NCBI RefSeq assembly: GCF_032884065.1
Contig: NC_088873.1
Span: forward strand, 2,840,563 to 2,904,562
From: Artemia franciscana
Lineage: Eukaryota; Arthropoda; Branchiopoda; Anostraca; Artemiidae
Length of the DNA: 64,000 nucleotides
Direction of reading: 5' to 3'
Shown: one piece after another, positions 35,706 through 47,639 of the stretch
How the letters are laid out: each line of letters starts with the position of its first letter
Position numbering within the stretch: the stretch's first letter is position 1
Notes under the pieces: model-generated
What the model saw: the letters and a program-made list of their open reading frames with translations, nothing else
Told to the model about the DNA's origin: nothing
The model's database searches: none
Made by a program: the position numbers and the translations under genes

Positions 35706-37615
35706 TTATTCACTGAGAAACTATACCAGAGAGATGAAAAAGCTAAACTCAAGACGTTAAATTAGAAAAAAAATCAACTCGATGAATTTAAAAAGAAAAA
35801 AAAACACTAACTTTAAACAAAGCAAAAATCAATATACTAAAACGTTAAGACCGAAAATTCAAAAAACTAAATTATAAAAACCGAAATTATAAAACTAAGT
35901 TTTAAAAACAGCAAAATTCATTGCATTAAAAAATAAAAATAAAACAAAAATTGAAAGAGTTATTACTTGAAAAATGCACTTTAAACGTTCTAACGTTTGG
36001 CTGAAGGTCGGGGCCCCTTTGATGCCGGGTGCGGGTTGAGGCCTCATCCTACAGCAGAACATACCCCACAGCAGGCTGTCGGAAAAAAAGTGGCAGCAAC
36101 GAAGTTCAAAAATTCTAACTGGAGCGCCCACCTTTTTTCTCCACTTTTCTTGCAATTTTTCTTCTTTTAGCTACTTCTTAACTATATTGAGTACCTCTTG
36201 ATTTAATGGTCAGTGATTACTATGTTCGTTTTATCGCCTTTGTCATACCAAGGTTTAATCAAAATATTCCAGAAGTCACTAGATATTCTCTGTTTTCAAA
36301 AGTCATATTCATAGGTTTCGGTGATTTTTCTTTAGCTTCTGAAAAATCTTATTTATTGAGCCCAATTACCAAAATACCTGTACTTTAGGCCTTATAATAT
36401 TTAATTGTTATTGTATTGTTTCTAATTATTCATCCGAGAATAAATCTTCTTTCACTTTCAAACTGTCAATAACCATTCAATTCCTTTCTATATCATTTCA
36501 TATGACTTTATTTTAATTTAGTGAATTTTTAAAACGCTCTACTCATTCCTTTTTAATTCTTTTCTTGTCTCTGATTTTGGCTCTGATTAATCTTAACATA
36601 AAGTAGAGGAAGACAAAATAGAGGAAAATAAAAGCCTGTAGAGAGACCGATGAAAGGAGAAGAGATTTTTATATAACGTATAAACAAAGAATAATAGGCA
36701 AGGCTATAGAAGTACTTACAGATACCGATATAAGAGAAATAGAGGCTTGAAGGGAGCCTAATAAAAATATATCATCAGGAAATTTTAACACAAATGATAA
36801 GCTCACTAGGAAATCCCAGAGAACAATATTTTATATAAGGTAACTTATAGACCATTGGATGAACACAGTTCAAAGTAAGTGTAATGATTAGAAGCACTCA
36901 ATATGCCAGAAAAGAATAAAAAAAAAAATGTCTTTCAACTTCTTCTTCTTAAAGAATAGGAATTTTGGTTAAGTAGAAAAATTAAATGCCGGGATTCAAT
37001 ACTAATTTTACTGAAAATTTATTTATTACTTCAACAAAAGTGAAGAAAACTAAATGGTAGAAAAGAAATGTTGAACAAACTATAATAAAGAAATGTAGTC
37101 ACAGTAGTAGACACTGAAGTCTAATCCGTATTTAATGATGATCTATTTTATGCGATTGAAATTCTTATGAAAAAAAAAATGAAAATATTAATAGTAGAAT
37201 AGAAAAAAAATTGCAGATTGAGTCTGCAATGGGTGAAAGTAAAATTTTAAGGAAATTACAAAGCAATCTTAGAGGAATCCAAAAAGTCCAGGATCCATTT
37301 GGGAAACCTAAATTTGATCATTAAACGGAATTGACTGAACTGCAACGGGTCGTGTAAAATTTAATTTTTTGGGACTGAAGAGGCTTTGTAAAGAATCTGG
37401 GATGGGTCCTATCAACTCTAAAGGGAATATTGTCTCTTCTAGATGGGATGAACCCCTTCCAGTTGCCATGCGAGATGGAGACTTTCCTCAACGTAAAACT
37501 GGTGGGCCAGTTGTTATCCCATTACTAAGGCCTCGCATTAGCTGTCTTGATTCTCAGAGAGAGGCTATTTCACGCAATAAATCACTATATGTCCTTTCTG
37601 TATCTACATCCAGTT
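35706..37615. other. Intergenic DNA with a GC-richer patch, no gene recognised
   Basis: Mostly A/T-rich simple sequence. A GC-richer patch at about 35990-36150 (containing GGTCGGGGCCCC and GCGGGTTGAGGCC) stands out but its open frame (35895-36155 minus, 86 residues) has no recognised motif. The frame at 37369-37632 lies against the 3' end of the neighbouring LINE and is unassigned. Confidence 0.4.
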
Positions 37616-37619
37616 CCTC

Positions 37620-38820
37620 CATTAACACTTAGTAGTTACTACTACTACTAACAAATCTCTACAACACCCAGCAGCCTGAGGCCACCAAAGCTACAAAAAC
37701 TCCTCCTATACTACAATCCCAACCTACTCAAAGGTTCTCTCTTAACACCCTCTCATAAAGTGCCCATTCCCCTTAATTCCTGCTTTATGACATCCTCTCA
37801 CCCCCAAGCGTAAATCAACTGCATTCACTTAAACCAAGATGGCTAGCTGTAAGGGACAATCTTTGCAATCTGTCATCCTTTGTCCACAGAAAGTATCCTA
37901 GCCTTTTGAGTCTATTTCTCATTATTGATTTTGAAAGCGGGATTGATCACACTTTTCGTACAAACTAACGATTGAAATATGGTCAGTCAGCTGAATAACC
38001 CAAAACAATCGGTAAGCAGTATATCTGAAAAACATATAGCAAATCTTGATCAGCTTTTTGGAGCTCCCATAATTTAGAGCCTAATTAGCTTCCAATATTA
38101 TAATCTTGGTTTGTGCACTTATCTTACCTTTCTTTAAAACTTTGTTTTAACTGGGATAAGAACCAGGGGCTTGGCTGTTACTTTTCGCATCTTCAGTGCT
38201 CCCACCATCTCTAAAAGTAATAATACCAAGATAAGTCAAGCTGTCCACGTGATCAAATTTTTCGTTAGTCAACTTCACCTTTTCATCTTCACTTATTCCT
38301 AGCTTTACCAGCTTAGTCTTCTTAACCTTAATTTTTAAACTTATTCTAACACTCTGAGCTCGAAAAACCTCAAAAAGTTCATTCAATTTGCTCGGAGTAT
38401 CTTCTAGGGTCATCAGTATATTCTATATCCAGGAAAGTTTACCCCCCCCCCCATTTGATTTTGTGTGTTCCAATCGCCTTTTTGTGCTCCTAAAGACAAA
38501 GTCCATCAAAATTATCCATTCAAAAGGGGATTTAATACAAAAAAGGTGCTAACCTAGCTTAACAACAGCAGTGTTATTTCCCAGCTTAACCTCAGCATTG
38601 GTATTCTCGGACATAGCGATAATCCCTTTAATGTATTTGTCTGGTATACCTTACAAGGAAAAGACCCTTTTTAAGCTGTACTATGAATAGAATCGAATGC
38701 CTCCTAATAATCTATATTACAGAGAACCAAAAGAAGTTTGATAGCTCTGACACATCCCAATAATTAACCAAAGAGTAGGAATTTTGTCCAAATTCATTAT
38801 TATTTAATCTTGTCGCCTAG
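37620..38820 (-). mobile_element. RTE-like LINE, 5'-truncated copy
   Basis: The minus strand carries RT and C-terminal domain: a palm fragment at about 38.6-38.8 kb, YTDD in place of YADD at about 38415-38435, SKLNELFEVFRAQSVRISLK and VDSLTYLGIITFRDGGSTED (38147-38413), then a C-terminal domain with frameshifts (about 37.65-38.1 kb). It ends in TAC/TAG triplets at about 37632-37652, exactly as the related copy ends at 29.25 kb. It is the same family as 25.87-29.26 kb. Confidence 0.78.
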
Positions 38821-38829
38821 TTTTTCGTC

Positions 38830-39830
38830 TGCCACCAGATATAGTAAATTGGGAGTCAGGAGGTAATTGTATAAGATGACAAATACTAGGTTAACATCTT
38901 TACTTAGTATTAGCATTGCAACTTATACTAGGTATTTCTATTGGGCATAAATGAGAAGTATTATTGTTAATAAGAAGATATTTATTATGGGTATTTATTA
39001 ATGTTAATGAACCCAACAATACTACAAGGTCTGCCTATATAAATGTGGTATAGAGACTAATTTCTAACAAAATAAGAAGAAAAATTACATGTAACTATAA
39101 AAAAATAAAGGAAACTTGCAATACTCCAAAGCAATCCCAAGCTAAAGGCATAGCAAATGCCCGAGATCAAACGTGCATCAAGATACAAGAAGGCTTATAT
39201 TACGAAAAGAAATAACTTTTACAGGATATACCGAACAACATATTAAAGGCAATACCTGTGCTTAGGCCAGGATGTGGATATTTCCCAATACCTCTAATGT
39301 CCAAATATATCCTGGTTTTCCAAGATCTATGGTTCTTCTACGGTGAATTTCCATACTCTTTTCTTAGTAAAAAGGGGTAATTTCAAAACTCCGTAATTTC
39401 ATTTATACCTTATATTTTATTCCACTAAAATCAATTTTTGACTAAATGGAAAAACTAACTATACAGTTCCCTTTTGAGCGAGGCAGTAACTTCAGGCGTA
39501 CAAGCTTTCATTTTCTCAACAATCTGCTCAGCAAATCAGCTAGATTTAAAATACATTTCCAGACTCTGTTTCCACTTCCTCGGGACTCTTATTTCTGCTG
39601 AATTGGTCCAAAACCTACCTACAAACATCGGGACTATGTAGATTTTTTTTGCATTTGGAGATAAACAACTACTGGATTAACAAGGTCTGAGACAATAATG
39701 GCATTTTTAGTATTGTATTTTCTTAGGGGCTGCATTTGCTTCAAGTTTTTGCTGTAGGTAAAAAGTTCTTAAAATTCTATGCAAAAATTGTTCCATTTTC
39801 TGGTTAATGTGATAAAGTCCATTCCCTTTT
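38830..39830. other. Intergenic DNA, nothing recognised
   Basis: AT-rich sequence between the truncated LINE and the foldback repeat; no open frame, repeat or similarity seen. Confidence 0.45.
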
Positions 39831-39837
39831 TATGTTG

Positions 39838-40137
39838 ATTAAATAAAAAAAAACAAGTTTTTTTAAATGAAAGTAAGGAGCGACATTAAAACTTAAAACG
39901 AACAGAAATTACTCCGTATATGAAAGGGGCTTTTCCTCCTCGACACCCCGCTCCTTGCGCTAAAGTTTTTTATTGTTTTAAAAAGTAGAGTTGCGAGAAA
40001 GAATCAAACTTTAGCGCAAGGAGCGGGGTGTCGAGGAGGAAAAGCCCCTTTCATATACGGAGTAATTTCTGTTCGTTTTAAGTTTAAATGTCGCTCCTTA
40101 CTTTCATTTAAAAAAACTTGTTTTTTTTTTATTTAAT
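39838..40137. repeat. Near-perfect inverted repeat (foldback), arms 131 bp, spacer about 38 bp
   Basis: 39838-39968 and 40007-40137 are reverse complements with about one visible mismatch (TTTTA versus TTTAA in the middle). The arms include the dispersed motif around GTTCGTTTTAAGTTTTAATG. Such a structure would form a stable hairpin and is typical of foldback or MITE-like DNA elements. Confidence 0.92.
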
Positions 40138-41130
40138 TTCTGAAAGTTTTTGAATTAATGCATGTCTGATTTTGGCTCTCCGTACATAAATTACTAAAAT
40201 GAAATTTGCATATTTATTCTTTTTTTTGGCTAAATGGCTTTCTCTTAGTTTTGATCAGACGATTTTGAGAAATAAGGGGTGGGGAAGGAGGTCTAGTTGC
40301 CTTCCAATTTTTCGGTTACTCAAAAAGGCAACTAGATCTTTTAATTTTTAACGAACGTTTTTATTAGTAAAAAAAAAAACGTAACTTAAGAATTAACTTA
40401 CATAACAAGCGTACGTAACTTACGTAACTTACGTTACGTTTTATCCCAATTCTTTAAGAATGACCCCTGAATCAGAAAGGCCGTAGAATAAATCGTTGAA
40501 ATTATTTAAAAATTTTTTAGCATAAAGAGCGAAGTATTTATCTCCTCCTAAATACCTCGCTCTTTATGCTAAAGCATTTTTAGAACCCTTCATATGCGTA
40601 ATAATCTCTGTTCGTTTTTAGTTTTGATGCTTCTCCTTACTTTCAATTGAAAAAACTTTTTCATGTTTATATTTTCATTGTTTTTTTTTATAGTAATGCT
40701 AGAAAGTCCTGCGCCCTTTTCATTGAATTTCTCTTCCCCCATGAAATACTCCTCCAAGGAAAGATCCTCCCATATAGCCCCCTCCCCTGAACCCCACACC
40801 CAAACCCAAAAAATCCCCCTGATAACATCAGTACACTTCCCAGTAACCATTGCTGTATGACAACATTGGTCAAAGTTTGTAACTTGCAGCCCCTCCCCCA
40901 GGTACTGTGGGGGGTAAGTCATCCCCAAAGACATAGTTATTATGGTTTTCGACTATGCGGAACAAAATGGCTATCTCAAAATTTTGATCCGTTGACTTTG
41001 GAAAAAAAATGAGCTAGGTGCCCTCCAATTTTTTTGGTCACTTAAACAGGGCACTAGAACTTTCCATTTCCGTTAGAATGAGCCCTCTTGCAAAACTCTA
41101 GGACCACTTGGTCGATACGATGATCCCTGG

Positions 41131-41170
<40 letters not shown>

Positions 41171-41560
41171 AAAAAAAAATAAACACGCACCCGTGATTTG
41201 TCTTCTGGCAAAAAATACGAAATTCCACAGTTTTGTAGATTGGACCTTGGAATTTTTTCTATAGGGTTCTCTGATACGCTGAATGCGATGATGTAATTTT
41301 CGTTAAGATCCTATGACATCTAGGGGGTGTTACCCCCTATTTTCCAAAATAAGGCAAATTTTCTCAGGCTCGTAACTTTTGATGACAAAGACTAAATTTG
41401 ATGAAACTTATATATTTAAAATCAGCATAAAAATCCAATTCTTTTGATATATCTTTTAGTATCGAAATTCCGTTTTTTAGAGTTTCGTTTACTATTGAGC
41501 CGGGTCGCTCCTTACTACAGTTCGTTACCACGAACTGTTTGAAAATTTAAGTTTTTATTT
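39838..41560 (+). repeat. Unclassified dispersed repeat, copy B
   Basis: This copy is the counterpart of 32108-34120 in opposite orientation. It begins with the foldback at 39838-40137, carries degenerate ACGTAACTTACGT repeats at about 40378-40440, and ends near 41560 after GCTCCTTACTACAGTTCG. An A-run of more than 35 bases sits at about 41130-41168, where copy A has only a diverged GTTT-rich stretch. No coding sequence was recognised. Confidence 0.65.
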
Positions 41561-42420
41561 CTTACAACATAAATTGACTTATAAATGTATAATACCAAAG
41601 AAATTGGGCTGGGTTGTGATTAAGTACTTTTTTTCAATCATAGTAAGAGTAAAACGTATACTGGCAGGTACTTCTGCATATAAAAGTGTCGCCACTCCAT
41701 GATCAAATTTCTCTCTTTTAAAACAAAAGTTATAAGACTATGTCAGGAAGAGGGTCAAGGTGTTGCGTAACCTTAAGCCCTATATTTGAATTTCAAACAG
41801 GATCAGCTTCTCCTCTTTTAATTATGAAGTAGTTTTTGAAATTTCTTTTCTTTTCTGTGATTAAATTTTTTACTACTCTCTTAAAATATGTCTTGTCATT
41901 CTGTTCCCAAGGAGTGGATTGTTTTTTGTTTATTTTTTCACAATATTTTTATCTTCCCATTGTTTCTGAAATCTAATATAGGACTACCCATTTTGAGTAA
42001 AATTACAGCAAAACATTTTGTTTACAAGCACGATATTTCTAACCACAGATAAAAAGTTCAGCAAGATCATTTTGTTTAGGAGACCATTAAACTTTTAATT
42101 GAGGAAGTTATAATTTATCACCTCTCGATAACATGTAGGAATATTTTTTTAATTAAAACTCAAATGATGTAATATTCTTTTCACTTTTTACGACTAGGTT
42201 ATATTATAGTGGGTAAAATTCATTTATTGTCGTTTTTTCGTTCTTTTTTAGACCACTTCTTTTATTCATTACAATTTAGTTTTGCATATTAAGCTCTTAA
42301 GTCTGTACAATTAATTTTTTTTTATAAAATGGCATGTCCTTAGAAATGGTTTTATCGATTCTTAAAACAGGTCATTTCCTTCCCCACATTGCATTTTTCT
42401 TCGGCGAAAATATGAAAATT
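41561..42420. other. Intergenic DNA, nothing recognised
   Basis: AT-rich sequence without recognisable open frames or repeats, lying between copy B and the LINE tail. Confidence 0.45.
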
Positions 42421-42424
42421 CTTG

Positions 42425-43950
42425 TGTTTAGCCATACAATGAACGAATGAATGAATGAACTTTATTACCCGTTAAAGTATAGAAAACACAAAGTACGGAG
42501 TATTATAAATGAACAAAAACGATAAAAAGCGAAAAAAATTCAAACTAACAAAGACAACATTAAGTAATTAGCCAGTATTGATATGGCAAAAAGGCTGCAG
42601 AGGGTTATAAACATGAACAAAGTGAATAGTCTTTTCACATAAATCATCACTGGAAGACCGGGTTCGAGAAGGCACATCAATTTAACCAAATCGAGCAATG
42701 ACTTTTCTGTTTAGGTGCCATCTAGGAAGCCGGAGGAGAAATTTGCAATATATGAATTAAGCCGTACGTAGGGAGTGACGATCTTTCTTACAAAAGAGAT
42801 AAGCCATGCTTGACAAAATTAAAAGCAAGGGGTGGAATAAGCACCCCATGATATAAATCATGCACAAACCGTTGCGTTTGTACCGGCTTTTTTTTAAGGA
42901 TATTTTCCCGTAAGCGACAAGTAGGTTTTTCACGGCTTGATTCACTAGGGATGAAGAGGTAGTGGAAAGGGTTGAGCCAAAATACAGACCAAGCCTACTA
43001 ACTAAAGACGAATATGGTAGAACTGCAGTCTTAGCAACCAGTGGAGCGACCGCATAAGGGCTATTCAAACAAATAAAACTCTCATTTAAACGCATTAACT
43101 GACAGTCAAATCTTAGATAGTTCATTGGTTAATATATTAAACTGGAAAGAAATCCACGGCGAGTCCGGGCAAAAATTAGAACGTTGTCTGCATACGCAAC
43201 AGAAGACAAACCAATATTACCTTAAAAAACTGAACTTTTAAGGGGACGCAGGCAAGATGCAAGCGCACACTTCAATATACTAGGAGACAACACAGCACCT
43301 TGCCTAACTCCTTTATTAATATTTACCGGGTCAGATATTTGGCCGTTCCAGGTAACTTGAATTTCAGACTTTGAATACCAAGAAGACAATAAACATAGTA
43401 CAGAAGGATTAACACCTGAAGACACAAGGAAAAATAGAGCTTGAGAGTGCAGAATATTGTTGGAAGCCTCATAAATGTCAACAATAAAACAGCATAAGGA
43501 CATTTTAGTTTTTACGGCATCTTTCATGAGGCGGCTGAAAACATGATTTGCATGGAAGCAACCAAAACGTTTCCAAAAACCGAACTGAAAAGGCCTAAAA
43601 TCACAATTCGACTAAATTTCTGGTAGTTATAAATGTGCGACTTACTTAAAAAACACGATACTGTAATGGGAAGATTATTTAAACATGAGGTGGGGTCCTT
43701 GCCTAGCTTTTAAATAGACGCTACAGGGCTACAAAGGAAACTATCAGGAACAAGCGACTGCGCTAGGCAAGACTGGAAAAAATATTTGTAGATGATGAAG
43801 TAGAGCACGACAATCATAAGCAAAAAATCGGTATGAAAGGCCGTCACCATCAAGGCTATTTGAACGCTTGATTTTTCTTAAGGCCCGGTGAATTTCAGAT
43901 ATTGCTACAGGCTGGACATGAGCCTGCAGGAGACAGTGTGCTATGCCAAA
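42425..43950 (-). mobile_element. Non-LTR retrotransposon RT fragment with ATTC-type tail
   Basis: On the minus strand it carries a linker at about 43744-43940 (VAISEIHRALRKIKRSNSLDG), an RT block INKGVRQGAVLSPSI at about 43270-43320, a YADN box (SSVAYADNVLIF) at about 43170-43215, and a C-terminal domain at 42757-43125. The 3' end reads AATAAAGTTCATTCATTC on the minus strand at about 42434-42460, a microsatellite tail used by CR1/L2-type LINEs. The 5' part is missing and stops are present. Confidence 0.72.
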
Positions 43951-44885
43951 AAACTTGCTGCTGATAGAGAAAGTAAGAAAAGATAGCGCGCCGAGGAAAC
44001 ACAAGAACAGCAAGAAAACAGGCTTGCAGCTGATAGAGAAAGTAAGTAAAAGAAAGCGTGCCGATGAAGCACAAGAACAGCAAGAAAATAGGCTTGCGGC
44101 TAAAGAATGCAAAACCGCGCAGTTAGATGAAAATCCACCTGGACAGCGAGAGTCAAAACATATCAAAACTGAAAATGATAGCGATGATGATTGGGTTTGG
44201 GAGTTTGACTTGGATAAGGTCATCAATGCCTACCAGATTTAAGTTAAAAAAACAAAGGTTCGGCGATATGTACTTCATAGTGACGCCGAAAAATAAAGAA
44301 GAAAAAAACTGAAAAAAGGTAAAAAACTAAAAAAACTAGAAAGAAAAAACACTCAAAGAGAAATTACAGACCGGGACACAAATGACAACCGAGACAGAGG
44401 GAATATAAATGACGACCGGGAACCTCAAAGAAAAATTACAGACTGGGACACCCGGACACAAATCACGACCGGTTCACAGGGAATATAAATGACGACCGGG
44501 ACACAGGGGATATAAATGACGACCGGGACACAGGGACACAACTACAACGGGGACGCCGAGGGCACAGGCAGGATATATAAATGACTCAAAGAGAAATTAC
44601 AGACCGGGACACAAATGACGACCGAGACAGAGGGAATATAGATGAGAACCGGGAACCTCAAAGAGAAATTACAGACTGGGACAACCGGACACAAATCACG
44701 ACGGAAACACAGGGAATATAAATGACGACCGGGACACCGGGACACAGGGAATATAAATGACGACCAAGACACTTAAAGAGAAATTATAAACTGGGACACC
44801 GGGACACAAATGACGACCGGGACACAGGGAATGGCGCGTAACTAATATGGCGCTTAACGACTTACGCGCGCGGGGGGGGGCTTGG
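43930..44885 (+). mobile_element. Helitron-like relic with coding repeats and minisatellite
   Basis: From 43943 two copies of a roughly 60-bp coding unit, reading as RLAADRESK and RADEAQEQQEN, are followed by TAQLDENPP. Arginine/glutamate-rich repeats of this kind precede Helitron-like helicase proteins in arthropods. A minisatellite follows, then a short GC-rich end (GGCGCGTAAC and CTTACGCGCGCGGGG at about 44832-44880) that resembles a Helitron terminus. No Rep or helicase domain is present, so the assignment is tentative and the element would be non-autonomous. Confidence 0.4.
44340..44835 (+). repeat. Minisatellite, unit about 27 bp
   Basis: Repeated copies of a unit containing CGGGACACAGGGAATATAA and ATGACGAC, in variable order, with interspersed AAAGAGAAATTACAGAC segments. 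The composition is distinctly GC-richer than the surroundings. The minus-strand open frame at 44542-44772 is a translation of this repeat. Confidence 0.85.
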
Positions 44886-44888
44886 GGT

Positions 44889-45390
<502 letters not shown>

Positions 45391-45736
45391 CTCAAATAAT
45401 CGGATTATATTGATTCAGAGTTCAAAGTAAAAGGATTTGGTTTGAATTGGATATTTATGAAATATTTCGTCCAGTTAAGACCAGTGTTTAAATAGGATTA
45501 TATTTTGAATAGTGATTACTGTTTTACGCAACAGATTGATTTCATACGTTTTGTAAAAGTACTATATCTAATTACTCAATGACGAAGAAATTAAATCTTT
45601 TTTATACTTTTTCTGGATAATTTTAATGAGAAACAGACGAAGGCTGGCACATCTATAAATAAGAAATACAATTAAAAGTGATGTCAGAACTGGATTAACG
45701 GACGATGCTTTTGGATTGTCTTTGGGACTCATAAGA

Positions 45737-46670
45737 TGGGGGAGAAACTGATATCAAATGCAGTATTGAACTTCATTAGCAGAGCGCTTAGCGATGGCAT
45801 TAATTATCAAATTGAATCAATTATCAAATAAGCGGTAGGCTACTACGACCATGAGACAATTATACTAGCAAGACGAATTCTCCATACAGAACTTAAGAAG
45901 CCTAATAGATTAGTAATCCGTTCCAAAGATGAGGACAACATTCTCGAAATGTCGAAAACCCTAGTAAACACCGGAAGCAAAAAGTGAACATTCCTATATT
46001 CGTGAAATTCAGACCCAGTGAAGTTCCCGCAATAGGCGATGTCGTTAGCGCCACAGCTATTTCTAAAATAAACGAAATAACTAGAAAGTTGGACGGTACT
46101 CTAGCAACGCTAACCCACCCTCAAATGAGCCTGCCTAAGCCCTCTCAACAATTATTAAATTGTGCACCCACCTCAAACCCGTCATACGCTATTATGGTGA
46201 AAAACCCACCAACTGACCTTAAAGGCCCAAACGAACACAAGGTTTTATTGGACTCCATATGGCAGAACTCAGTGGAAGACGTTACAGAATTAAAGCGCAG
46301 CAAAAACGAGTGGAAACTTGTCGTTCAAACTAAGACAGCAGCCACGAAAATAGTTGAAAGTATGAAAACATCAATCCCAAGTCTAAATGCCTCATTAAAA
46401 GAATCTACTTATATCGGCGTGGTCAAGTGCGTGCCGGCGGATATCGATCACTCGAAGCTCGAAGAATTAATACTAAAATGTACGAAAGTAACCCAGTGTG
46501 GAAAGTCGAGAAAATATAAAGTTTATTTTCACACGCGGAGTGATCTTTTAGTTTTCCTTGAAAGCTCGGTTAGAATTGCCTACGAACGATTACAAGCCCA
46601 ATAATTTTTTTTCTTTCTGCGCCATTGTTTCAACTGCCACAGAATAGGCCATCTAGCTTCCAACTGTTAA
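45737..46670 (+). pseudogene. LINE ORF1 (gag-like) with CCHC zinc knuckle
   Basis: From the ATG at 45737 the frame encodes MGEKLISNAVLNFISRALSDG with an internal stop, then shifts into the frame of 45984-46604. It ends with a zinc knuckle CFNCHRIGHLASNC at 46626-46667 (CX2CX4HX4C). The middle (VVKCVPADIDHSKLEELI) resembles an RRM-like fold of LINE gag proteins that bind element RNA. At least one stop and two frameshifts inactivate it. Confidence 0.68.
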
Positions 46671-46719
46671 ATTTTCATCAACATGTTCAAAATGTGGCTC
46701 GCATGCACACAATTCCAAG

Positions 46720-47420
46720 CGCAATGTTTGTTCGGTCATGTGTTCTCTCCAGTCTATTCGAAAAGTCTGACAATTTTCTCGCAGTACGAATTGAAAGTTT
46801 TGTATTTATTAACGTGTATTTGCCAACAGATTATAAAGATGAGCGTTCAGAACGTCTTTTTGCCCTTTCTTGTGAGAAACTAAATTCATGTATATCTAAA
46901 AATAAGTGTCAGGGTTTTTCTTGTGTAGTAATTGGAGATTTCAACTACTGGAGATTTTCAACTTGGAGATTGTGTAGTAATTGGAGATCATAACGTACCT
47001 TTTTGATTAAGAATCTTTTTGGTGTTTACCTTGCTGTGGTAGGAAACAATAAGGGTTTTAAATATATTCACAACTCCTCCAGTGTGTCAAATCTAGACCA
47101 TATTGCCATTTCTCATAATTTAACTGTTCAAAATGTTAGGGTAGTAACGGATTATAAAATTTCTCACCACCTTCCTGTCTCGTCTTCTGTACATATTGTC
47201 TCTTCGAATTGTTGCCAAACCCGCCAGGAAACTCAACAGCCTAAATTTCGTCTTTATTGGCTTAAGGCTGATAAGCAACTATTTTCTCTGGTGACAGAAG
47301 AATTTCTTAATAAAATCCGTATTCCCTTTAATCTCCTCCGAAATGCGAAAGATCTCTCTAAAGAAGAAGTCCGAATTTTCTCAATATTTATTGTACTGAA
47401 ATTTTTCACTTCATGCTGAG
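46720..47420 (+). pseudogene. LINE endonuclease domain (APE-type), broken
   Basis: Seen are FVFINVYLPTDYKDE (about 46800), CVVIGDFNYW (about 46925, the Gly-Asp-Phe-Asn motif) and VSNLDHIAISHN followed by ISHHLPV (about 47085-47180, the Asp and catalytic His-region signatures). A small local duplication of TGTAGTAATTGGAGA at about 46924 and 46974 disrupts the frame after GDFN. In intact elements this domain nicks the target DNA. Confidence 0.7.
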
Positions 47421-47639
47421 AGGTTAGCGGTACCTAAAGTAAAAGTTCATAAGGGGATGGTGCAAAAATAGCCCGAAAATTATTCGCTGGTAGCCGCTTA
47501 TCATCGAGCAAAATTCTGGTTTTCAGTATGGAAAGACTGTGGGCACCCAAGATCTGATATCATTAATAGCATTAGACTGACTAAGAAGCGTAGATTCTCG
47601 AAGGAACTCTCCCTCCACCGCAAATATCTCGTTGATAGC

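Noticed and set aside
37369..37632. 87-residue plus-strand open frame
   Set aside because: Abuts the 3' end of the minus-strand RTE-like LINE and ends in triplet-derived Ser residues; no family recognised.
40590..40934. 114-residue minus-strand open frame and its shadows
   Set aside because: Falls within the unclassified dispersed repeat; the aligned part of copy A does not preserve the frame.
41130..41168. A-run as a possible LINE or SINE poly(A) tail
   Set aside because: It lies in the middle of the unclassified repeat, which continues on both sides in copies A and B.
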